The notes under the pieces were generated by a model. That model saw only the letters and a program-made list of their open reading frames with translations, ran no database searches and was not told where the DNA came from. From positions 1 to 64,000 of the forward strand of contig JARBUM010000005.1 in NCBI GenBank assembly GCA_029239675.1: 64,000 bases of DNA, in the 5' to 3' direction. Positions 18,337 to 25,362 of this stretch are shown here, piece by piece; position 1 is the first letter of the stretch, and every line of letters starts with the position of its first letter. The translations under genes and the position numbers were made by a program. This DNA comes from Pelosinus sp. Lineage in GTDB: Bacteria > Bacillota > Negativicutes > DSM-13327.

Positions 18337-19134
18337 ATTGCTAAACCACCATTGACGTCCCCCTCTCGACTTTGGAATATGCTTATACACTACCGCCAAA
18401 ATGTCCTCTACCATATCTCTTCGTAAGGCAATGTACTTCGCCAGTGCTTGACGCTCACTATCATCTGGTAACCATTCCTTTGGTATTTCTTTTACTAAAC
18501 TATCAATGTACTCCTGACTCATCTCCATTACTTTTTCTACATAAGGAGAAAAATGAGAAGGAGAAAGCCAATCTCTGAGCAATAATCCATAGGAAAAACG
18601 AGAGTAGGACTTAATTATTGTACCGAGACTATTGAGATGCTCAATCTTCCACCTGCCAGATCTAAATAGATGAGAATTGTCAATAGCGTATATTTTATAG
18701 TTATCATCTTCCTTGCGCAATATCAGGTTTTTCTTGTTAGTGGTACGGTCTGAATTATGATACATATAGTCAAATAATATTACACCAGCCATTTCAGTTA
18801 TATTAACAGCTTGATGTAAATTATCTTTTCTCACATATTCCGTATGATTTAGGTACTGAGAGGCGAAATGGCGCCCTGGAACCACACCTGTTGCCTTTAA
18901 TTGTGGGCTTTGCTGTATTGTTTTTTTTGTAATTTCAATAATATTACTTATAGGAAAACACAAGCCCATGATTTCACCAAGCTTTGCTGCTAAAAATTCG
19001 CTTACTAATACCTTGGGACCAAGTCGATTATTCTGTAATTTAACTACATAAAATTTCCGGTCATTAGCGCGAAATAGTTGGGGTGAAGTGACTCCTACTC
19101 CTACGTTCCCAAAATGTTTCATAGCCATGAGCAT
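18325..19134 (-). CDS. HipA-like kinase family protein
   Basis: A 269-residue protein of the HipA-like kinase type. The N-terminal ATP-lobe segment is FYVVKLQNNRLGPKVLVSEFLAA. The catalytic-loop-like segment is ILFDYMYHNSDRTTNKKNLIL (HNxDR with a downstream N), and IYAIDNSHLF supplies the metal-binding Asp. It is shorter than HipA toxins (about 440 residues), lacks the N-terminal HipA subdomain, and has no HipB-like antitoxin beside it, so it is probably not a classical toxin. ATG 19134 follows GAGGT by seven bases. Substrate unknown. Confidence 0.7.
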   Translation of the reverse strand: MLMAMKHFGNVGVGVTSPQLFRANDRKFYVVKLQNNRLGPKVLVSEFLAAKLGEIMGLCFPISNIIEITKKTIQQSPQLKATGVVPGRHFASQYLNHTEYVRKDNLHQAVNITEMAGVILFDYMYHNSDRTTNKKNLILRKEDDNYKIYAIDNSHLFRSGRWKIEHLNSLGTIIKSYSRFSYGLLLRDWLSPSHFSPYVEKVMEMSQEYIDSLVKEIPKEWLPDDSERQALAKYIALRRDMVEDILAVVYKHIPKSRGGRQWWFSNGSF

Positions 19135-19167
19135 ACTATCAACCTCTTCTCAACATGTCTTAATTAA

Positions 19168-19199
19168 AAAAGACCCGGTAAAAATCACACCGAGTCTTT
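19168..19199 (-). terminator. Terminator of the duplicated Sm-like protein gene
   Basis: Stem AAAGACCCGG with CCGAGTCTTT (one bulge), followed on the minus strand by TTTTTTAATTAA. It separates the 19219-19821 gene from the HipA-like gene. Confidence 0.75.
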
Positions 19200-19218
19200 C
19201 CAATTTTTAATTAGAGAT

Positions 19219-19821
19219 TTAACAACAACGATCTCCAGAAACAGAAGTTAGGGCTTCTAGATTTACCACTGCGGTTCTAATTTTTCTGTCTGAAAGGGAA
19301 GTACTGGTACCAGGAACGAAGATATCTGTGTTTGAAAGGATTGCTAAGCAATCGTCGATGGCAATGAGGGTCCCTTCAACAGAGAAGCCACCAAGAGTTG
19401 TTAATACGACTCCGTCGCCAACCATGCGACACAATACTCTGACTAAATGGCGACTTTCCTGACGTTCTGTTCCTTCTTCTAACTCATTTCTGGGTGATGT
19501 AGTTGGAGTTGTTGCTACCCCTTTATGTCCTAGGTCTCCAATAGGATCACTAACTATTGCCGTACCTTTAGCAACTATGTTCCATAGATCCACACGGGTG
19601 AAATCTACATGTAGAACTTCTCCTCCCGGACTAAGAATTTCTACACTGTTTGAATCTGCTTCTATCGCTGGAGAAAGAATGGCTATACGACAATCTTCTA
19701 CAGCCTGTAGATTACCGAAATATGCGAACCCATCGAAACCAAACAATACTACATCTGTATTTAATTCCCGTTCTAGTTCTCTAACGAGTGCTTGATTCCG
19801 TAATTCTGTAAAAATGCTCAT
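19219..19821 (-). CDS. Unrecognised protein with two Sm-like repeats
   Basis: A 200-residue protein I cannot place in a named family. It contains an internal duplication. Repeat 1 (about residues 11-88) has LVRELERE, VVLFGFDGFAYFGNLQAVED and CRIAIL. Repeat 2 (about 125-197) has LVRVLCRM, VVLTTLGGFSVEGTLIAIDD and CLAIL. The V-x-L-x-x-x-GG/DGF-x-x-x-G-x-L-x-A-x-(E/D)DC-x-AIL pattern resembles an Sm/LSm beta barrel. The linker between repeats is low complexity (TTPTTSPRNELEEG) and the chain ends in CC. No signal peptide. It is monocistronic with its own terminator. A spore-coat or RNA-binding role is conceivable but unsupported. Confidence 0.75.
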   Translation of the reverse strand: MSIFTELRNQALVRELERELNTDVVLFGFDGFAYFGNLQAVEDCRIAILSPAIEADSNSVEILSPGGEVLHVDFTRVDLWNIVAKGTAIVSDPIGDLGHKGVATTPTTSPRNELEEGTERQESRHLVRVLCRMVGDGVVLTTLGGFSVEGTLIAIDDCLAILSNTDIFVPGTSTSLSDRKIRTAVVNLEALTSVSGDRCC

Positions 19822-19966
19822 ACACTACATACCTCCTATGCGGTAATACTATTTAATTTAGCTTACTATACTGTATGAGTGAGAAACTCATAGTGTTACT
19901 CTAATTTTTTCTTTGTGTTCTCTGATTTCTCCGCGGTTCACTCACAATTTTTACACTATGTACAAC

Positions 19967-20003
19967 AAAAAGTAGACAGGGAATAAACCTCTGCCTACTT
20001 TTT
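19967..20003. terminator. Terminator after larE
   Basis: Stem AAAAAGTAG (19967-19975) with CTACTTTTT (19995-20003), extended inward by CAG/CTG pairing, with T runs on both sides. Confidence 0.8.
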
Positions 20004-20034
20004 TTAAAATCATCATATATTATTTTTTTTCAGA

Positions 20035-20847
20035 TTAGACTAAAACGTCATTCATACTGCCACTTCGATATCCTGCTAAATCAACAGTAACATAAGTAAA
20101 GCCAATCTTTTTAAGACCTTGTTCGATACACTTTGCTATTTCAGGAGCTGTAATTAAGGCAATATTTTCTGGTAACACTTCAATTCGGGCAATATTATCA
20201 TGATGACGAACACGAACTTGTCCTGGGCAAAACTCTTTTACTAATGCTTCGGCTTTTTCTATCTGATTGAGCCGTTCCGCAGTAATGGATAGCCCATAGG
20301 CTACTCTTGAGGAAAGACAAGCAGCACTGTCCTTATCCCAAGTCTTAAGAGTCCATCCCTTAGATGCCTCTCGGATTTCCTTTTTCGTCAACTCCACTTC
20401 AATCAAAGGACTCCTTACATGTTCTAGCTCTTCTACTGCCTTAATTCCTGGCCGATAATCCGACAAATCATCCACATTTGATCCATCAAGTACCCAATTA
20501 TATCCATTCTTCTTTGCCCAATCCACTAATGCCGAAAATCTTTCTTGTTTACAGTAATAACATCGCTGCTTGTTATTCTCAACAAAATCCCGGCTATTTA
20601 ATTCACTAATATTTAACAATATATGTCTAATGCCAATACTTTTTGCGATTAAGATTGCCTCATTTTTTTCACTCTCTGGCAAGGTCTCAGAATAAGCGGT
20701 AATAGCAATTGCTTTTTCTCCCACAGCACGTACCGCCGCTGCTGCTAAGAAGCTGCTATCAACACCTCCTGAAAAAGCGACTACAATGCTATCTAACCCA
20801 ATCAGTAAATCGTTCAGTTGCTCCAGTTTATTCTCGATAGTTTTCAC
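20035..20847 (-). CDS. larE: ATP-dependent sacrificial sulfur transferase LarE family
   Basis: A 270-residue PP-loop ATPase. The ATP loop is SGGVDSS (residues 26-32). Cys-96 and Cys-99 (CYYC) and Cys-177 (in SAACLSSR) are present. In Lactobacillus plantarum LarE a cysteine near position 176 donates sulfur to the nickel-pincer cofactor of lactate racemase; LarE homologues with three cysteines use a [4Fe-4S] cluster instead, and this sequence has the three-cysteine set. No larA, larB or larC occurs in the window, so lactate racemase maturation is not shown by context. It lies downstream of the SAM-riboswitch gene on the same strand, about 265 bases away. Confidence 0.85.
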   Translation of the reverse strand: MKTIENKLEQLNDLLIGLDSIVVAFSGGVDSSFLAAAAVRAVGEKAIAITAYSETLPESEKNEAILIAKSIGIRHILLNISELNSRDFVENNKQRCYYCKQERFSALVDWAKKNGYNWVLDGSNVDDLSDYRPGIKAVEELEHVRSPLIEVELTKKEIREASKGWTLKTWDKDSAACLSSRVAYGLSITAERLNQIEKAEALVKEFCPGQVRVRHHDNIARIEVLPENIALITAPEIAKCIEQGLKKIGFTYVTVDLAGYRSGSMNDVLV

Positions 20848-20889
20848 GATTATTCTCCTTTACATTCCATTTAAAAGGAATCTGCACGT

Positions 20890-21022
20890 TTTTATCCGAT
20901 GACCAAGTTGTTCTAAGACTCCCATCTTATACAAGTGGGAGTTAAGAGCAACTAAGTCCCTGGATAAGTGCGACTAAGGTTCAGATGGAGTTGAAACTCC
21001 ATCTGAACCAAGTCTTCTTTAT
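20890..21022 (+). repeat. Dispersed two-hairpin repeat, best preserved copy
   Basis: TTATCCGATGACCAAGTTG at the start and GAACCAAGTCTTCTTTATA at the end. Hairpin 1 pairs GTTGTTCTAAGACTCCC with GGGAGTTAAGAGCAAC, closed by TTATCC/GGATAA. Hairpin 2 is a perfect 14-bp stem (20978-20991 with 20996-21009) capped by TGAA and closed by GACT/AGTC. It occupies the gap upstream of larE. Confidence 0.8.
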
Positions 21023-21088
21023 ATTTTCTACTATACCATGGCAGTTTACATTCTGCCAATAAAATTCAGCCTTTTTCTATACCTAGTA

Positions 21089-21118
21089 TTTTATCCGATG
21101 ACCAAGTCTTCTTTATAT
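21089..21118 (+). repeat. Internally deleted copy of the dispersed repeat
   Basis: TTTTATCCGATGACCAAGTC joined directly to TTCTTTATAT. This is the first and last part of the element fused at ACCAAGT, a 7-base sequence present near both ends of the intact copy at 20890. The fused end supplies the stop codon of the small protein gene at 21113. Confidence 0.7.
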
Positions 21119-21307
21119 TCCATCTCCATTTACACACTCCAGAGAGGGATAGTAAAGACTTTGTTTAAACTTAACTGCAGCACCATTCCGAATGATAATA
21201 ATAATTTCTTCATTTTCTTGGTAGGTAGCTTCTTTACTCATTTTAGATAATACCACATTTGTTTTATTTTGATCTGCAGTTACTGCAACGTTATTTTTAA
21301 GCGTCAT
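21113..21307 (-). CDS. Small unknown protein under a SAM riboswitch
   Basis: A 64-residue protein starting MTLKNNVAVTADQNKTNVVL and containing NEEIIIIIRNGAAVKFKQ; no signal peptide, membrane helix or cysteine cluster (one Cys near the end). I do not recognise it. AGGAGG lies seven bases before ATG 21307, so translation looks genuine. It is the first and, by position, main gene behind a SAM-I riboswitch and its terminator, implying a link to methionine or sulfur metabolism. Its stop codon lies in a fused remnant of the dispersed repeat, so the original C-terminus may have been longer. larE is the next gene downstream. Confidence 0.65.
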   Translation of the reverse strand: MTLKNNVAVTADQNKTNVVLSKMSKEATYQENEEIIIIIRNGAAVKFKQSLYYPSLECVNGDGI

Positions 21308-21330
21308 TTCTTTTCCTCCTTATTATACAA

Positions 21331-21385
21331 AAAAATGTTATTTAAATCCCCTTCCATAAAGAAAGGGACTTAAATAACATTTTTA
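21331..21385 (-). terminator. Expression-platform terminator of the SAM riboswitch
   Basis: A long stem, AAAAATGTTATTTAA plus TCCC/TTC (21331-21354) with its imperfect complement (21361-21385), ending in T7 on the minus strand, between the aptamer and the small gene. Confidence 0.85.
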
Positions 21386-21390
21386 GCCCT

Positions 21391-21491
21391 CTCTCATCTG
21401 TCAGGATAAATCCTGCTGGAATTAGCACCACTGCATTTCTGCCGGTTGCTGGGTGTCATCGGGCCAGTCCCTCGACCACTCTTGATAAGAG
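21391..21491 (-). promoter_or_regulatory. SAM-I (S-box) riboswitch
   Basis: The minus strand shows the S-box core in order: CTCTTATCAAGAG, GGTCGAGGGACTGGCCCGAT, CAGCAACCGGC, GGTGCTAATTCCAGCAG, and closing GATGAGAG that pairs with the 5' CTCTTATC. It should turn transcription off when S-adenosylmethionine is abundant. The controlled gene is the 64-residue protein. Confidence 0.95.
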
Positions 21492-21507
21492 TTTGTTTAT
21501 TAAATTA

Positions 21508-21542
21508 TTGCTAACTATATCACAAATTGATATAGTTAGCAA
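21508..21542 (-). promoter_or_regulatory. Promoter of the SAM-riboswitch transcript, inside a palindrome
   Basis: On the minus strand TTGCTA (21537-21542) and TATAGT (21514-21519) are separated by 17 bases, a good sigma-A promoter 23 bases before the S-box. Both boxes lie within a 15-bp inverted repeat (TTGCTAACTATATCA and complement), which may also bind a regulator or help end the pfkB transcript. Confidence 0.6.
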
Positions 21543-21573
21543 TGCTTATTTCGTAAAAAATTTTAGGGGCTTA

Positions 21574-22530
21574 CTATTTATTTCTCAAATTATTAATATC
21601 GGCTAAAGACGGTAGTGATGGGATGGCCCCCCTTTTCGTTGTCGCTAATGCACCAGCCGCATTGGCGAAATCAACAATATCCCCAAATTCCTTTTGCGGC
21701 AAAGAACAAATTTCAGTCAAACTGCAATCTCCTATTTTGTATAAGAAAGCACCCAAGAAAGCATCTCCCGCCCCAGTAGTATCAATAGTCTTTACATAAT
21801 ATCCTGGAATTATTCCTTTTCCTCCTGAATACTGATAATAACAACCTTCTTCTCCCAAGGTGACCAAAATAATTTTACAGCCTGCAGTATAGAGCTGTGC
21901 TGCACCTTGCTCTATATCGGCGTACCCAGTAATCAGTTCTAGTTCTTCGCCAGAGATCTTGACAATATCTGCATAGATTAGCCCAACTTTCATATGTTTA
22001 ACTGCGTCTTCCTTACTAGGCCACAAAGGCTGACGATAATTTGGGTCATAAGAAATCATAACGCCTTTATCTTTCGCAAACTCCACCGCTGCTAAGGTAG
22101 CACTACGGACTGGTTCATGAGTCATGGACAATGAGCCAAAATGAAAGATCCGTGAATGGAGAATCATTTCATAATTAATATCCTTACTTCTCAATAACAT
22201 ATCTGCCCCTGGATTGCGGCAAAAACTAAAAGATCGGTCACCAGTACTATCTAAATGGACAAATGCTAAGGTAGTATGAGCCTGAGAAGAAAACTTTAAT
22301 CCAGTCACATCAATTTGACTTTGAACAAGAATATCTCTTAAAAATAGACCAAACTGATCCTGGCCTACCATACCGATAAAAGCACCTTTTTTTCCTAACT
22401 TAGCCAAAGCAGTCAACACGTTCGCTGGCGCTCCTCCAGGATTTCGCTCAAATCGTAAATTGCCTTCCTCAGAAAGACCAGCGGGAGTAAAGTCAATTAA
22501 CAGTTCACCTAAAGCCACTACATCAAACAT
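21574..22530 (-). CDS. PfkB-family carbohydrate kinase, fructokinase-like
   Basis: A 318-residue ribokinase-fold enzyme. Visible are the N-terminal GELLIDF, substrate region NPGGAPANVLTALAKLG, and the catalytic DTTGAGDAFLGAFLY with its Asp base. Its overall pattern (SYDPNYRQPLW, KISGEELELITG) is closest to ScrK-type fructokinases. It is the last gene of the leftward sugar operon, following the ABC importer, and probably phosphorylates the imported sugar or its ketose form. Confidence 0.88.
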   Translation of the reverse strand: MFDVVALGELLIDFTPAGLSEEGNLRFERNPGGAPANVLTALAKLGKKGAFIGMVGQDQFGLFLRDILVQSQIDVTGLKFSSQAHTTLAFVHLDSTGDRSFSFCRNPGADMLLRSKDINYEMILHSRIFHFGSLSMTHEPVRSATLAAVEFAKDKGVMISYDPNYRQPLWPSKEDAVKHMKVGLIYADIVKISGEELELITGYADIEQGAAQLYTAGCKIILVTLGEEGCYYQYSGGKGIIPGYYVKTIDTTGAGDAFLGAFLYKIGDCSLTEICSLPQKEFGDIVDFANAAGALATTKRGAIPSLPSLADINNLRNK

Positions 22531-22598
22531 AAAATCTCCTCCTCAACTTGCTTAGCAATAGTAATCTTTCTGAAATAACCAACTATAGCAGTAAACAA

Positions 22599-22671
22599 GG
22601 CAAAAGATGAGCATAACTATAATCGTAGGTTAAGTACAAGGTTGGAGTGTTAGTTATGCTCACCCTTTGCC
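22599..22671 (-). terminator. Intra-operon hairpin between permease and kinase genes
   Basis: Arms GGCAAAAGATGAGCATAACT (22599-22618) and AGTTATGCTCACCCTTTGCC (22652-22671) pair nearly throughout. It lies between the permease stop and the PfkB start and may lower kinase expression or protect the upstream RNA. Confidence 0.5.
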
Positions 22672-22692
22672 GTCCTAAATGACTTCCTATCA

Positions 22693-23691
22693 TTATGCTC
22701 TTGCTTCCTTTCTTTTCTTCATCATATCTACATAAACGGCTGCCAAAATAACAATCCCTTTAATGATCAACTGCCAAAATGAGTTTATATTTAAAAGATT
22801 CAATCCGTTATTAAGAACACCGATGACAAGCACACCGATTAAGGTTCCGCCAATTTTCCCAATTCCCCCTGTCATACTAGTACCGCCAAGCACAACTGCA
22901 GCAATCGCATCTAGTTCAAATCCATTGCCTACTGTAGGCTGCCCAGAAAACATACGTGCAGCTAGCACTACGCCAGAAAAGGCTGCCAAAAATCCTGAGA
23001 AAGTGTATACAAATATTTCAATCCTCTTAATCTTGATGCCCGTAAATCTTGCAGCCTCTTTGTTACCGCCAACTGCATAAATATGCCTACCTAGTTTTGT
23101 GTTATTTAATATAATAGCTGTAATGACCAGAAAGATAAAAGAATAGATGACAGGTAGTGGAATGGGCCCTAAATAGCCTGCACCAATCACATTGAAGCCT
23201 TCATTCATGACACGTATTGGCTGCCCACCTGTATATACATAAGCAGCGCCACGGGCTATATTTAACATGGCGAGGGTCACAATAAAGGATGGTATACCTG
23301 TATATGCCACCATCACACCATTGAACACCCCTGCAAGAGTTCCCACAAATATTCCAGCAAACACTGCCACAGGTATAGGAACATTGCTAAATGCGATGAG
23401 CCCGCCCGTCACAGTTCCTGATAATGCTACAATGGAACCTACTGAAAGATCAATACCACAAATGATAATTACAAGTGTCATACCTAAGGCAAGGTTTGCA
23501 TTTGTAGATACCTGCCTTAATATATTAAGAATGTTTGATTCCGTTAGAAAGGCTGGTGATATGATAGATAAGGCAATGCATAAGGCTGCAAAACCTATTA
23601 ATATACCAACATTTTCTTTAATGAATTCTAGAATTTCTAGACCTACCCTCTCAAAGAGGTTTGGTCTACTGGTCGTTACAACTTTCAACAT
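22693..23691 (-). CDS. Ribose-type sugar ABC transporter permease
   Basis: A 332-residue inner-membrane permease with about eight to ten helices. Family motifs are LNILRQVSTNANLALGMTLV, GIDLSVGSIVALSGTV, IPSFIVTLAMLNIARGAAY and AVGGNKEAARFTGI (the EAA-like loop contacting the ATPase), as in RbsC. It starts two bases after the ATPase gene ends (23694), so the two are coupled. The substrate is a monosaccharide; see the divergent isomerase and kinase genes. Confidence 0.93.
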   Translation of the reverse strand: MLKVVTTSRPNLFERVGLEILEFIKENVGILIGFAALCIALSIISPAFLTESNILNILRQVSTNANLALGMTLVIIICGIDLSVGSIVALSGTVTGGLIAFSNVPIPVAVFAGIFVGTLAGVFNGVMVAYTGIPSFIVTLAMLNIARGAAYVYTGGQPIRVMNEGFNVIGAGYLGPIPLPVIYSFIFLVITAIILNNTKLGRHIYAVGGNKEAARFTGIKIKRIEIFVYTFSGFLAAFSGVVLAARMFSGQPTVGNGFELDAIAAVVLGGTSMTGGIGKIGGTLIGVLVIGVLNNGLNLLNINSFWQLIIKGIVILAAVYVDMMKKRKEARA

Positions 23692-23693
23692 AA

Positions 23694-25184
23694 TTACATA
23701 CCTCCTGTTGCCATATGCATTATTTTCTCTTGCGAAAATTCTTCCCGATTCAGTATTCCTGCTATACTGCCATTGCGAACAACTACCACTCGATCGCTCA
23801 TATTAATAATTTCTGGCAACTCCGAGGATATCATAATAATGGATACGCCCTCTTGTGCAAGGCGGTTCATAATCCCATAAATTTCTGCCTTTGCGCCAAC
23901 ATCAACGCCTCTGGTTGGCTCATCGAGGATTAATATTTGAGGTTTTGCGGCCAACCATTTGGCAATGACCACCTTTTGCTGATTCCCACCACTTAGATTA
24001 CTGATTAACTGAAGTACATTGGCTGTTTTAATACCGAGTTTTTCTACATAGGTATTTATAATTTCATTCTCTTGTATTTTATTTACACTAATAAAAGTAA
24101 TAAATTCATCCAATACACGAAGAGTCATATTGTATCCTACCTGTTCCTTCATTATAAGACCTTCGTCTTTCCTGTTTTCAGGAACAAGGGCAATGCCAAG
24201 ATTCATTGCATCACTAGGTGATTTTATCTCTACCTTTTCACCATGGATATAGATTTCACCCGATTCAATCTGATCAAGTCCGAAGATAGATTTCATAATT
24301 TCAGAACGTCCTGCACCTACCAGTCCAGAGAATCCTAATATTTCTCCTTTCCTAAGGCTAAAATTAATGCCTCTAAATATGCCTGTTCTTGTTAGATTTC
24401 TTACTTCGAGAGCATTCTCACCTAGTTCATGAGGTATTTTATGATAATAGCTTGTAAGCTCACGGCCTACCATCAATGAAATGAGTTCATCTACATTGGT
24501 TTCTTTTGTTACCTTCGTATCAATGTATTGTCCATCGCGCATGACAGTAATCCTATCGCTTATTTTGAACAGCTCTGACATTCTATGAGAAATATATACG
24601 ATCCCTACTCCTTGGGATTTTAAATTTTCTATGGTTTTAAAAAGAAATTTTACTTCTTTTTCTGTTAGTGATGACGTAGGTTCATCCATTACTAGAATCT
24701 TAGAATTAAATGAAATAGCTCTGGCGACTTCAACCATTTGCTGTTGCGCTATATTTAGCTTAAATACTAACTGAGAGGCATCTATGCCAAGATTAAAAGA
24801 ATCTAATAATTGTTGCGCTTTTCCTAACATTTCATCCTTCTTAATAAAGCCAAATCTTCCCGTTGGTTCCCTTCCGGAAAAAATATTCTCAGCTACAGAC
24901 ATATGAGGTACTAACACAAGTTCTTGGTGAATGATACTTACACCAGCATTTTGTGAATCCTTAACATCATGAATTGCCATATTCTGACCATCGATGTAGA
25001 TCTCACCCTCATCTACATTATAGATACCTCCAAGCACCTTCATGAGTGTTGATTTGCCAGCCCCATTTTCCCCAAGCACACCATGTACCTCTCCAGCTCT
25101 TAGTTCAAAATTCACATTTTTCAATGCATAGACACCAGGAAAGCGCTTATGAATATTCTTCATTTCAAGAATAACGTTGCTCAT
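23694..25184 (-). CDS. Ribose-type sugar ABC transporter, fused ATP-binding protein
   Basis: A 496-residue RbsA-like protein with two ABC domains. The first has GENGAGKSTLMK (Walker A) and VMDEPTSSL (Walker B). The second has the degenerate Walker A GLVGAGRSEIMK typical of this family, and signature NLSGGNQQKVVIAKWL followed by ILDEPTRGVDVG. ATG 25184 (MSNVILEMKNI) is used because TAGGTG sits four to five bases upstream; the frame extends 21 codons further without a ribosome site. Confidence 0.93.
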   Translation of the reverse strand: MSNVILEMKNIHKRFPGVYALKNVNFELRAGEVHGVLGENGAGKSTLMKVLGGIYNVDEGEIYIDGQNMAIHDVKDSQNAGVSIIHQELVLVPHMSVAENIFSGREPTGRFGFIKKDEMLGKAQQLLDSFNLGIDASQLVFKLNIAQQQMVEVARAISFNSKILVMDEPTSSLTEKEVKFLFKTIENLKSQGVGIVYISHRMSELFKISDRITVMRDGQYIDTKVTKETNVDELISLMVGRELTSYYHKIPHELGENALEVRNLTRTGIFRGINFSLRKGEILGFSGLVGAGRSEIMKSIFGLDQIESGEIYIHGEKVEIKSPSDAMNLGIALVPENRKDEGLIMKEQVGYNMTLRVLDEFITFISVNKIQENEIINTYVEKLGIKTANVLQLISNLSGGNQQKVVIAKWLAAKPQILILDEPTRGVDVGAKAEIYGIMNRLAQEGVSIIMISSELPEIINMSDRVVVVRNGSIAGILNREEFSQEKIMHMATGGM

Positions 25185-25268
25185 AGTTGCACCTACTTTG
25201 CATTTAATAACAGCTGATGATGCAAGGCTCTTATCCTTTAGATACATTTTTATCGTTATAATAATAAT

Positions 25269-25311
25269 GTCAGAAAGTTTTATTTGGTTATCCCAGATAA
25301 AACTTTCTGAC
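25269..25311 (-). terminator. Intra-operon hairpin between binding-protein and ATPase genes
   Basis: A 15-bp perfect stem (GTCAGAAAGTTTTAT, 25269-25283, with 25297-25311). In this position such hairpins commonly make the binding protein more abundant than the ATPase and permease. Confidence 0.6.
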
Positions 25312-25362
25312 CCTTTGATACATAGAAACCTCTTTCTTGCAAGTGATGTTATGGCATATTCA

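Noticed and set aside
18325-19134. HipBA-type toxin-antitoxin module
   Set aside because: No HipB-like helix-turn-helix gene on either side and the kinase is too short for classical HipA.
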